NCBI GenBank assembly: GCA_001800355.1
Contig: MGVF01000040.1
Span: 1 to 37,446 of the forward strand
Direction of reading: 5' to 3'
Source: Elusimicrobia bacterium RIFOXYA2_FULL_50_26
Lineage (GTDB): Bacteria > Elusimicrobiota > Endomicrobiia > Endomicrobiales > XYA2-FULL-47-53
Length of the DNA stretch: 37,446 nt
A program made the position numbers and the translations under genes. The notes beneath the pieces were generated by a model. That model ran no database searches. It saw only the letters and a list, made by a program, of their open reading frames with translations, and was not told where the DNA came from. Positions 25,883 to 35,700 of the stretch are shown here, one piece after another (position 1 is the first letter of the stretch; every line of letters begins with the position of its first letter).

Positions 25883-26944
25883 ATGATTGAAAAAAAATTT
25901 GATGCGTTGGAACAACGCTACATTGAACTGGAAAAGTTGCTAAGCGATCCGTCGGTCATAGCGCAAACGGACAACTACCGTAAATATTCACGCGAACACG
26001 CGGGATTATCTCAGGTTATATCGCGTTACCGCGAATACAGGCGTGTTGCGGAGGAATTGAAGACGCTTGAAGAACTGAAAAATTCCGAAGACAGCGAGAT
26101 GCGCACCATGGCATCCGCGGAATCCGACGGGCTTCTTGAAAAAAAAGAGCGCCTTACCGATGAACTGCGCCTTTCCCTGATAGTTCCCGACCCTAACGAT
26201 TCAAAAGATATCATCATCGAAATCAGGGCGGGAACGGGCGGCGAGGAAGCGGCATTGTTTGCGGGCGACCTGTTTCGCATGTATTGCCGCTACGCCGAAT
26301 CAAAAAACTGGAAAGTTGAGTTGATTGATTCAAACCCTACCGGATTGGGTGGTTTCAAAGAAGTTATTTTCGGTGTCGCCGGCGCAAACGTATGGCGGCA
26401 TTTCAAGTTTGAGCGCGGCACGCACAGGGTGCAACGCGTGCCCGAAACAGAGGCATCCGGCCGCGTGCATACATCTGCCGTTACCGTCGCGGTGCTTCCG
26501 GAAGCCGAGGAAGTTGAAGTCGGAATCAGGCCGGATGATCTGCGCATTGACACATACCGTTCATCCGGCGCAGGCGGGCAGCATGTAAACAAAACTGAAT
26601 CCGCCATCCGGATAACCCATCTTCCTACGAACATTGTAGTGGCGTGCCAGGACGAACGCAGCCAGATAAAAAACCGGGCAAAAGCCATGAAACTGCTGCT
26701 TGCAAAAATACTTGAACTAAGGCAGAAGGAGCAGGAACAGGCCATCATGTCGGACCGGCGCCAGCAGGTGGGAAGCGGCGACCGTTCAGAAAAAATACGC
26801 ACCTATAATTTTCCGCAGAACCGTATTACCGACCACCGCATAAACTATTCCCTTCACAGGCTGAAAGAAGTGCTGGAGGGCGATCTTGAAGAGCTTGTAA
26901 ACGCCCTGGTTAAAGACGAGCAACAGAGAAAACTGGCCGAATAA
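25883..26944 (+). CDS. prfA: Peptide chain release factor 1
   Basis: The product has 353 residues, the usual length. The catalytic GGQ motif is at residues 231-233, in SSGAGGQHVNKTESAIRI. The N-terminal coiled region and the central domain (ELIDSNPTGLGGFKEVIFGVAGANVWRHFKFERGTHRVQRVPETEASGRVHTSAVTVAVLPE) are typical. The decoding tripeptide appears in the RF1-type context after the VPETEA stretch. It ends translation at UAA and UAG. No clear ribosome-binding site precedes the ATG, and the strong terminator lies just upstream. It is followed by prmC, whose product methylates the GGQ glutamine. Confidence 0.97.
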   Translation: MIEKKFDALEQRYIELEKLLSDPSVIAQTDNYRKYSREHAGLSQVISRYREYRRVAEELKTLEELKNSEDSEMRTMASAESDGLLEKKERLTDELRLSLIVPDPNDSKDIIIEIRAGTGGEEAALFAGDLFRMYCRYAESKNWKVELIDSNPTGLGGFKEVIFGVAGANVWRHFKFERGTHRVQRVPETEASGRVHTSAVTVAVLPEAEEVEVGIRPDDLRIDTYRSSGAGGQHVNKTESAIRITHLPTNIVVACQDERSQIKNRAKAMKLLLAKILELRQKEQEQAIMSDRRQQVGSGDRSEKIRTYNFPQNRITDHRINYSLHRLKEVLEGDLEELVNALVKDEQQRKLAE

Positions 26945-26952
26945 TAAATTTC

Positions 26953-27837
26953 ATGCAAAAAGAAACAAACGAATGGACCATTGCTTCGACGCTTTCATGG
27001 ACATCGAATTATTTTGCCCGCAGCAGGATAGCCCGTCCGCGGCTGGAAGCCGAGCTGCTTCTTTCACATGCTCTTCACCTGCCGCGGCTTGAGCTTACGC
27101 TGAAACTTAACGAGGTGATCCCTCCCAAGGATTTACATCGCTACCGCAGCCTTATTTCCGCGCGCAAATCCCGCAAACCCATAGCCTACATACTGGGCGA
27201 GCAGGAATTCATGGGAATGCGTTTCAGGGTTAATGAACACACTTTAATCCCGCGCCCCGAGACCGAACACCTTGTCGAGGAGACATTGCAGCTTATTAAG
27301 GGGAAAACCGGGCTGTTGCTTGCCGATATCGGCACCGGCTGCGGCAATATCGCCGTCAGCCTGGCAAAATCTGCCGCCGGCTGCCGCGTTTATGCAACCG
27401 ACATAAGCCGCGAAGCCCTGGCCGTAACGCATGAAAATATTTCAGCTCATGGCTGCGCCGCACAGGTACTTACAAAACTGGGCGACCTGTTCGCCGCGCT
27501 TTCACAGGAACACGTTCACAATAAACTTGACATAATAATATCCAATCCGCCGTATATAGCGCTGGATGAAGAACCGTCGCTTGAGCCGGAGGTTTTATGC
27601 GAGCCGCGCCATGCGTTGTTCGGCGGCGCCGACGGCCTCGATTTTTACCGCCGCATTGCAAGGGAAGGCAAACCGTTTTTGAAAAACGACGGGGTGATGG
27701 CGCTGGAAATGCATTCCGGAAAAAGCGGGCTTATCGGCGGGATTTTTCTCGGCGAAGGATTCGAAATAATAAAAATAACAAAGGATTACGCCGGCCTTGA
27801 CCGGGTGATAATCGTAAAGGCAATACATCATGGATAA
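26953..27837 (+). CDS. prmC: Release factor glutamine methyltransferase
   Basis: The product has 294 residues. The N-terminal helical domain covers about 1-85 (SRIARPRLEAELLLSHALHLPRLEL). The SAM-binding fold has LLADIGTGCGNIAVSLAK, and the NPPY catalytic motif is at residues 198-201 (ISNPPYIALDEEPSLEPEVLCEPRHALFGG). The enzyme methylates the GGQ glutamine of RF1 and RF2. The gene lies 8 bp after prfA, the usual arrangement, and overlaps murA by 8 bp. Confidence 0.97.
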   Translation: MQKETNEWTIASTLSWTSNYFARSRIARPRLEAELLLSHALHLPRLELTLKLNEVIPPKDLHRYRSLISARKSRKPIAYILGEQEFMGMRFRVNEHTLIPRPETEHLVEETLQLIKGKTGLLLADIGTGCGNIAVSLAKSAAGCRVYATDISREALAVTHENISAHGCAAQVLTKLGDLFAALSQEHVHNKLDIIISNPPYIALDEEPSLEPEVLCEPRHALFGGADGLDFYRRIAREGKPFLKNDGVMALEMHSGKSGLIGGIFLGEGFEIIKITKDYAGLDRVIIVKAIHHG

Positions 27838-29083
27838 AATAGTAATACACGGCGGGCAAAGGCTTCACGGAAAAGTAAGCATCTCGGGATCGAAGAACGC
27901 GGCGCTGCCGATTCTTGCCGCAACCCTTCTCACCGACGAAAAATGTGTTATTACCAACGTTCCTTCGCTTGCGGACATAAAAACGACCGTCGCGTTGCTC
28001 TCTCACCTCGGGAAAAAAGTTCTGCAACAGGGCGATACCGTAACCGTCAGCTCAAACGGCAAACTCCGCAATACCGCGCCTTATGAACTTGTAAAAAGAA
28101 TGCGGGCAAGCGTGCTGGTAATGGGGCCGCTGATAGCGCGGCTTGGCCGCGTACGCGTTTCATTGCCCGGAGGCTGCGCCATAGGCGCGCGCCCCATTGA
28201 CATACATCTTGAGGGTTTTGCAAAACTGGGAGCAAAAATCGTAGTTCACAGCGGCTACGTTGAAATGTCGGCCACACGCTTGCGCGGCAACACCGTTCAT
28301 TTCCGTTACCCGAGCGTAGGCGCCACTGAAAATATCATGCTTGCAGGCGCGCTTGCGCAAGGCGACACAATAATAGAAAACGCGGCGCGTGAACCCGAGA
28401 TTACGGATCTTGCATGCATGTTAAACGCCATGGGCGCGCGCATAAACGGAGCCGGGACAAAGCGCATTACCATAAAAGGCGTAAAAACGCTAAGCGGCGT
28501 TACGCACAGCGTTATACCGGACAGAATTGAAACAGCAACGTATCTTATAGCGGCCGCCATTACGAAAGGCGACGTTACGCTGGCCGACACCAACCCCGGT
28601 ATTCTTTCCGCCGTCATAGAAAAGCTGAAAAAATGCGGTTTATCCATAACCTGCGCGGGAACCACCATTCATGCCCGCTGGACAAAAAACCTCAAACCGG
28701 TAAACGTACAAACCGGCGTTCATCCCGGCTTTCCTACCGACGTGCAGGCTCAATGGATGGCGCTTATGGCGACCGTGGAAGGGAAATCCGTTATCCGGGA
28801 AACCGTATTTGAAAACCGTTTTCTCCACGTGGCCGAACTCCAGCGCCTTGGCGCCCGCATGGAAATCAAGGGTAACCGCGTAACGATAACCGGCTCAAAA
28901 ACGCTTTCCGGCGCGCCCATAATGGTTTCCGACCTGCGCGCCGGCGCCGCGCTTGTGCTTGCAGGCCTTGTCGCCGAAGGAAAAACAGAAATATCCCGCA
29001 TATACCACCTAGACCGCGGCTACGAAAACCTCGAAAAAAAACTCCGCACCCTCACCGCCAAAATAACCCGCCTGCACGAATAG
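27830..29083 (+). CDS. murA: UDP-N-acetylglucosamine 1-carboxyvinyltransferase
   Basis: The product has 417 residues, full length. The start ISGSKNAALPILAATLLTDE and the loop PGGCAIGARPIDIHLEGF are typical, and Cys116 is the catalytic cysteine attacked by fosfomycin. PTDVQAQWMALM and DLRAGAALVLAGL near the end also fit. It transfers enolpyruvate to UDP-GlcNAc in the first committed step of peptidoglycan synthesis. Its ATG overlaps the end of prmC, and AAAGG lies about 9 bp upstream. In several bacterial groups hisG and hisD follow murA; here hisD appears only after a 7.5-kb insert on the other strand. Confidence 0.97.
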   Translation: MDKIVIHGGQRLHGKVSISGSKNAALPILAATLLTDEKCVITNVPSLADIKTTVALLSHLGKKVLQQGDTVTVSSNGKLRNTAPYELVKRMRASVLVMGPLIARLGRVRVSLPGGCAIGARPIDIHLEGFAKLGAKIVVHSGYVEMSATRLRGNTVHFRYPSVGATENIMLAGALAQGDTIIENAAREPEITDLACMLNAMGARINGAGTKRITIKGVKTLSGVTHSVIPDRIETATYLIAAAITKGDVTLADTNPGILSAVIEKLKKCGLSITCAGTTIHARWTKNLKPVNVQTGVHPGFPTDVQAQWMALMATVEGKSVIRETVFENRFLHVAELQRLGARMEIKGNRVTITGSKTLSGAPIMVSDLRAGAALVLAGLVAEGKTEISRIYHLDRGYENLEKKLRTLTAKITRLHE

Positions 29084-29086
29084 ATT

Positions 29087-29116
29087 TTGACACCCGGCAC
29101 AAATACTTGCTATTAT
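29087..29116 (+). promoter_or_regulatory. Sigma-70 promoter reading toward the opposite-strand genes
   Basis: TTGACA (29087-29092) and TATTAT (29111-29116) are 18 bp apart, and the start is expected near 29123. The transcript would enter the 3' end of the small exported protein gene in the antisense direction. It lies directly after the murA stop codon. Confidence 0.65.
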
Positions 29117-29136
29117 GCCGTTTGTTCGGTTCTCTA

Positions 29137-29238
29137 ATGCAAAAGTTGGATGAAGCGTTTGAGGAAAACGATGTTGGGGATGTTATTGCTATTCTTCGGA
29201 AGGAAGCCGTTGCGTTTTGGGCAGGTGTTTTTTCATGA
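29137..29238 (+). CDS. Short 33-residue frame behind a promoter, possibly a cut gene start
   Basis: ATG 29137 lies about 14 bp after the expected transcription start and opens a frame of 33 codons ending at 29236-29238. The peptide begins MQKLDEAFEENDVGDVIAILRKEA and shows a plausible amphipathic helix. There is no clear ribosome-binding site. The last 50 bases overlap the 3' end of the opposite-strand gene. It may be the severed 5' end of a gene interrupted by the insertion, or an accidental frame. I do not recognise the sequence. Confidence 0.25.
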   Translation: MQKLDEAFEENDVGDVIAILRKEAVAFWAGVFS

Positions 29239-29716
29239 TGTTTGAATAAAATTTTACAAGCTCTGATAAAGGCTCGTTTTCAACGTATCCGTAGGAAACC
29301 TTTCTTTCTTTTCCCCTGAAGCTGTAACTCAGCGAGGTTGTGCCCACATCTGTAACCGTGATTTTTTCCCTGTTGAGATCGTTAATTTCAATCCTGTAAA
29401 AGTCGGCCTTCCTGTATAATTCGGATAATTCCATTACCGCACGCCTGTCCATATTGAAAATAATTTCATCGTTGTCATTGTCGCATTTGTATTCCGGGTA
29501 GGTTGAATATTCAAGCCTGCATTTGCCGGTTCCCTCAATGTTAAGCTGAACGTAACTGAAGGGCATCTGCGCTCCCTCATTCCTGTATGACATTTCAAGG
29601 CTGCCAAGTTCGGATTTTTTCGCGGGATAGATGTTTTCTTCCTGGGCATAAACAGTAAGCGCCGCAAAAGAAACCAACAGCAGCAAGGACATCGCCTCGG
29701 GTAATATGTATTTCAT
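29189..29716 (-). CDS. Small exported protein of unknown function
   Basis: The product has 175 residues. Residues 1-24 form a signal peptide (PEAMSLLLLVSFAALTVYAQ) with a likely cut after Ala-Gln or nearby. The mature part is acidic and beta-rich in appearance (SYVQLNIEGTGKCRLEYSTYPEYKC, TDVGTTSLSYSFRGKERKVSYGY) with two Cys about 14 residues apart. AAGGAG lies 5-6 bp before the ATG on this strand. It follows the giant repeat protein gene by 47 bp with no clear promoter, so both are probably on one message. A role as partner or inhibitor of that protein is possible, but nothing in the sequence shows it. Confidence 0.75.
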   Translation of the reverse strand: MKYILPEAMSLLLLVSFAALTVYAQEENIYPAKKSELGSLEMSYRNEGAQMPFSYVQLNIEGTGKCRLEYSTYPEYKCDNDNDEIIFNMDRRAVMELSELYRKADFYRIEINDLNREKITVTDVGTTSLSYSFRGKERKVSYGYVENEPLSELVKFYSNIMKKHLPKTQRLPSEE

Positions 29717-29763
29717 TAAAAGCTCCTTATACTATGTTACAAAAACTTCTTTGAAACTGCAAA

Positions 29764-32700
29764 TTACCGGTTATCAATGTTTAAAAAAAGCGCTTGCAGT
29801 TCTTCCAGGTTATAGGAACCATTCTTATTATATACATTAATGTCATTTATGGTGTTTATTTGCCCGCTCGCGTTCCTTGTCAGCTTCAAAGTTACAGGCG
29901 CGGTTATTTTCCTGGCCGCATCCGCATGAACGAATATCCGTACCGTGGAAGCGTTGCCGCCCGATGTGCTCATGTAATCAAGCAATTTCATTAATTTACT
30001 TAAGTAAACAGTGGTTTTATGGTGAACACTGCCACTTAAGACGGATGGGAACATCTTCGTAATTATGGCCCTGTTAAGCCTGTATATTGAAGACGTGTCA
30101 ACTTTTTTACCCGCGGCCAATTCTTTCATTATACCGTTGCAGGTTGCATCCAACCCCAGGCTGTTAAGCGCTTGGGGGCTTAACATGGTATAAAAGTCCG
30201 ATTTGTCCACGCACGCGTTAAACGCGTTGATAAGTTTGGACATATTTGCGCTGGAACGAGCGTTGAGATCAACGCCATTTTTTCTGAAAATATTATATAT
30301 ATCGCTATAGGCGGATCCAACTTTGTTTTTCAATTGCGCCAGGTCGAAAGATATAAAAGCGCTTAATGAGATATCATCCAGATTCGCGTTGAATTTTTTG
30401 TCCATACCGTCATTAAGCCCGCGACCGATTGCCTTTATGAAGGCAGTCTGCGTATTCAGGAAGAAATCTTCGCAGGTTGTGGCAAAATCTTCCGCGCAAT
30501 TCACTTTTCCGTACGCCCTGCAGAAATCGCGTCTGTCAATCTTGTAACTTTTATTGTAAAGATCGTTGAAAAAAGCCAGTCTATACTGTCCATCCGCTAT
30601 TTTTCTGTCATCTATAAAATGACCTGTTTCATGCACTAAAATCTCAAATAGCAGATAATCGTGCATATTGCTTCTGATGTATATGCTGCAATCGTAAAAA
30701 TATATGCCGTCTCGCCCGTTAACCGCGGAATCATTAACGCTTATGCTTTTTAAACCCGTTATCAGATTTACGGGATAATGGCCAAGCACCCAGTCCGCTG
30801 CGATTATATACTCCAAACTCTTAAGCCCGCCGATTCTTACGCCATACTTGTCCTGGACTTTGTTCGAAATAGCGCTGCATCTTGCATTAATTATTCCATA
30901 ACAGTAACCGGTTAATCCGGGGATGTTCAGATTATTAATAATTTTTGCGAGCTCCCGGGCATTATCGCATCTTTCATAAATATTTTCATATGGAATGTTA
31001 TCAATCCCGTCAAAGCAGGCCGCCAGTTTGGCCGAATTTGCAGCGCTCGCGCCAAGGTTCCTGACCTTGGAAAAATTGTAGGCGGCGTTAGTCAGGCGCT
31101 GTTTAGTGTCTCCCTGCTTAAATCCAAGCACAACTTTTTGTATCAGAGAAATATTTTTGTCGGTAAAGGACATTATTAAATTGCGGATAGCATCCTGGCA
31201 TACACTATTGTTTGCGCTATAACCCAGTATCGCAATATTAGAAGCTGCTTTCCTGTCAATTCCCTGCGCTCTTATTTTGAGCACGTTATTTATCTGAACT
31301 TTTATGTTCCGGCCCGCGGGCGATGCGTCGTTAATCTCGCCTATTACCGAAAGGATTGTTTCGCCCGAACGCTTGTCCTGCGCGAAAACGTAATCCATAA
31401 TAATGCTTTCCGCGGCCGCGTTTCGTATTTCATCCGTTCTGCCGTACTCGGCATTGCGCAACAGAATCGCAACATTAATGGCTTCGGTTCTGGTAAGCCT
31501 TGCAGCGCAGAGCCCGCTGACATAACCCGCAACCGAGGAAACAGCACTGTTGCCGCTAGTTTTTATTACGGCAAGGACTTTAATGTCGGTACCCTTATTT
31601 GTAGAAACACCGAAAAGCCTTTCAACCGCGGCCTGCTTTTCTTCTTCGGAACCATATTCGGCTGCGTCCATCCAAGTAATTATATTTCTTGTGTCCCGTG
31701 AAGTTATGCCGGAGATTTTTCTCAAGGATAGCGCTCGGCTTATTGAAAACGAAAGCCTGATGCCTTCGCGCGATGTTTCGTTCTTCAATACTTTGCCGAT
31801 CAGTTTGAGCTGGGCCGGGGAATTATCCATGTTGGTGATTATATTCATCAACTTTGTAAGCGCCACGGCGCGTTTAGCCGGATCCTGGCTGTACTGTAAA
31901 ACATTTATGCCTGAGGCTGCAATATCATCCAGGCCGCTGCTTCTAAGCAATTTGATGTTCGTTGCTGCACGCACAACACCTGCCGCCTCACCGGATTTAT
32001 TACCGTTTAATATGGAACAAAGCGTGTTGAGCGTACCGTCCTCTACCGCCGAATTGCAGATTGTGCCTGTTATAAGTTCATCTGCGGCTTTTTGCCTTAT
32101 GAGCCGGTTCTCGCTGTATTCAAGGGCGGTTATATCCGCGGCATCCCGTTTGCTTATACCCTCTGCTCTTAATGATTTCACCCTGGCGGCTGCGTTACGC
32201 ACGCAAGCAGACTCGTTGTTTGAAGCGTCGCATTCCGTTATTATTCTTTTAAGCGCCGCGAGGCTTATATCCTCATTTATTACCCGGCCGTCAATAATCT
32301 CCCGGGCCGCCGTGTTTCGCGCCTCCATGGTGTAGCCGTATTTTAGCGCCGCAATACTCGCCGCCTCGTTCCTGTCAAACAATTTGCTGTTGGTTAAATC
32401 TATAACTTTTTGCGCAGCGTTAATGACGCGCTTCGATTCTTCGTCGAGTCCGCCTGCATTGGCGATTATGGCAGTGAGCGCGCTGACAGGCGCATCGTCG
32501 GAACCAATAATATTTTCTATCAATCCCGCGGCCGCCATTTGCCTGGCGGCGGAATCGCCGTATTCAAGCCTGATCAAATGCGAGGCCATACTGTTGCCCG
32601 ATGCGTTTCGCAGCAGCATAACCTTGTTGCCAGCTGAAACAAGCGCGCCATTGCCACTGTTGCAAATCATGCCAAGAACTTTCTCGCTTACGTTCGCATT

Positions 32701-35700
32701 ACCCAGATAGTTTACGATAAGATTCGTTTCGGCGCCATGCCGTGCTGCCGCATCCCGGTCATTTTCGGCTTTATCCATCAGCGCCACGAAATCCGCCATA
32801 AAGCTCTGCCCGTAAATATCAAGCGCTCTTTGCGCTGCCAATGCCGCCCTGCTGGATTGATCACCTTCATTTTCTCCGCTAATGCCAGTTATGGCTTTAA
32901 GGACATTTATTGACGCATTCTGGTGCGCCACTGTATTTCTTATGAGCCAGTCAGACGCAAGTTTTTGCACCTCTTGATCGTAGCAGTATTCCAGCCTGCA
33001 TATATTTATGGAGGTTTCTCTGTCAATGCCGCTGGCAATAAGGCCTGCAACCCTTGAAGCTGCCGCCGACACGCGGTCCATACTGCTTGCGCTGCATATA
33101 TCGAGAATTTTGCCGCTTACGTTTAAGGAGCAGATAGTGTCATCAATAAGTTTTTGTCCGGCGGTCGCACGGGCATTTTGGTCGGCATCGTTTTCCGCGA
33201 TGAATAATAAACCGGCCACGCCGGCTGAAATAGCGTTATCAAGCCCGGAAATTCTTAACTCCGTTACCCTGTTTATGGATAATGACACCGGCTCGCATTC
33301 GGCCGGCAGGTGGCCGCTACCAAGCATTTTTGCGAGCGATGACAATGCTTCGTCGGAAGTGTTTATGCTTGTAACTACGGCATTTATGAAACTGCCGGCG
33401 GAAACCAGCCGTGAACCCTGATCGGAACCGTATTTGATGTTGATGAAATCAACGGCGGATTTTCCCAGGCCTTTTGAGTTCAGTGTAATTATGTCTCCCG
33501 CAGCCGAAGCGATGATTTCGCAGCTGCTTGTATTGCGGATCATCCGCATCAGCGATTTGTTTGAGTATTTACGCGGCAGGTATTCGACAAGCGCATTTAT
33601 CGCAGGTTGCCGTTGCCCGTCGGGGCCATTTTCTGCGTCATGCAGCCATGTTGCAAGCTGGGCGGCCATATTTTTGCTCATGCCCAGGCGCCTTAAATCC
33701 GAAACCCGCGCAGCATTAAGCGATATCATGCAAGCTTCGGGGTTGCCGGTCCCCGCGGCCTTGAGCGCATTTAACAGGTTGTCCTGGATACCGCTGTCAA
33801 CAATGCTTTTCATGATTCTTGAAGCCGCTGCCTGCCGCGCCGGCTGGTTGTTACTGTATTTAACAACGGCAACATCACCGCCTATGGAAGCGCTGCCGTA
33901 TTCTTTGTGTAAGGCAATAACCTCATTGGCGGCGGCTTGCACGGCCCCGTTCGAAACTGTAATCATTGTCTCAAGTGTCTTATCGGTTGTATCGCCGGAA
34001 ATTATAACCTTTTCTATCAGTTCGTCTGCCGCCCGCTGTTTTATTTCCGGGGCGGAACCGTTTCTGGAGAGATATACGAGGTTTGCCATGTACAACGCCT
34101 GGTCAGTGCCTATGCCCAAATTGCGCAATCTTAAAACAATTCTGATTGCCTCCACGACCCTGGTTCCTTGCTTGCCTGTTATTCCGTCAATCAAAACTTT
34201 TCTTACCGCGCGAAGCGTTTCAGGGGACGTATTCTTGTTCATTACAACATTCTGCACAAGGTTGTCCGCCGACGCTTCCCGTATTTCCCAGGTAAGGCCT
34301 TTTCCGATGCCTGTTATTCCGATGGCCGCTTCCAGGCCGATGCCCATGCTCGTCAGTTCGAATATCCTTCCAATGGCGGATGAAACCCCGGCGAACGCGG
34401 GGCAATCGCTTTGCGAAGCGATCGCCGAAATAGAGTTGAGCGTTTCGGTCGTGATGTTTTTATTTGTAACTATGCCGTTGACGATGTGTGCGGCCGCCAA
34501 TTCACGACTGTTTTTATTAACGCTGTATTCGATGACAACTATTGCCGATGCGTATTCCGCGGACAGGCCGGTACTTTTCAAATTCATGATTCTGCGGGCT
34601 GCCTCGACAACCCTGCGGTATTGGGTGTTGCCGTCATCAGCATGGAAAGCTGCAATCTGTTCGATTGTCGTCCCCGGAGTTTGAGGGGTCCCCAGGATTC
34701 CTTCGATCACGTTTTCGGCTATCCTTTGCCGGACTCTTTCATCAGTGCTGTGGACTATAAGCGCCATGTCTCCCGCTTCCCGGTTGCCAAGGCCGGCCTG
34801 CCGCAGGTCAAGGACTGACTGCGCCGCTGTCTCCACCTGGTGGGATTCACCGTTTTGTCCGGAATATTTCTTTGTTGCGAACGCCCTTAGTGTGGATTCG
34901 TCCGTTTCCTGATTCGCAACAACATCGCAGATCAATGCCGTGGCAGCTGCACTGCGGATTGTTTCATTATTACTGAATGCCAAACGAGTAACGTTTGCGG
35001 CTGAAATCTTATCGAATCCCGCGCTGCGCAAAGCCAAAACTTTTTTTGCGGCCTCCCTTATGCGTCTGTTTGCGCTTGCGCTTATCTCCAAGATCGCAGC
35101 GTTGCTCAAGGAGCCAGCCGTTATCACGTCGTCCACCATTTTATTGGAAGCGACATTCTTTTCATCGGCGTTGCCGGTATCCGCCTTGAACATAAGCAAA
35201 GCTGCATGTTTTGCATCGTCCGAACTGAAACCTGATTTCTCAAGTTTTAAGATATTGCTTACAAGTGATTTTATATAATTGTTGTTGCAATTGGTGTTGA
35301 TAAGATTTATTGCGTTGCGGGAGGTATTGTTATCAGTTATGATGGTTGCCAGCCGATTTACAATATATCTGCGATCTTCAGCGGAACTATTTTCGTATGA
35401 ATCTATAAGTTTAGCTATCCTGGCAGCATCATTGCGGGTTGCGCCGTCATCCATAAGCGTACTTATTATCCGGGCGCCCCTGGCTATACGCGCGATATTG
35501 CAGTTTACAAGCGCTTTTAATGTATTATATTTTGTACCCTCATCGTATACTATGCCGAACAGTTTATTTTTCGCGCTTACACGTTCGTTGCTGGCGCCGT
35601 AATTAGCTTTATCGAATAGTTTGACTATGTTCGCCGTCCTGGTTTTTATCTCCGGATACAATCCATTATCCGCTCTTCCTGCTTTTATTAGCGCCAGGGC

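Noticed and set aside
31550-32335. 261-codon plus-strand frame opposite the giant gene
   Set aside because: For the same reasons it is an antisense shadow of the helical repeats, with no independent signal.
33434-34684. 416-codon plus-strand frame opposite the giant gene
   Set aside because: It lies wholly inside the repeat-rich coding region, has no ribosome-binding site I can see, and its sequence looks like the mirror of the repeat units.
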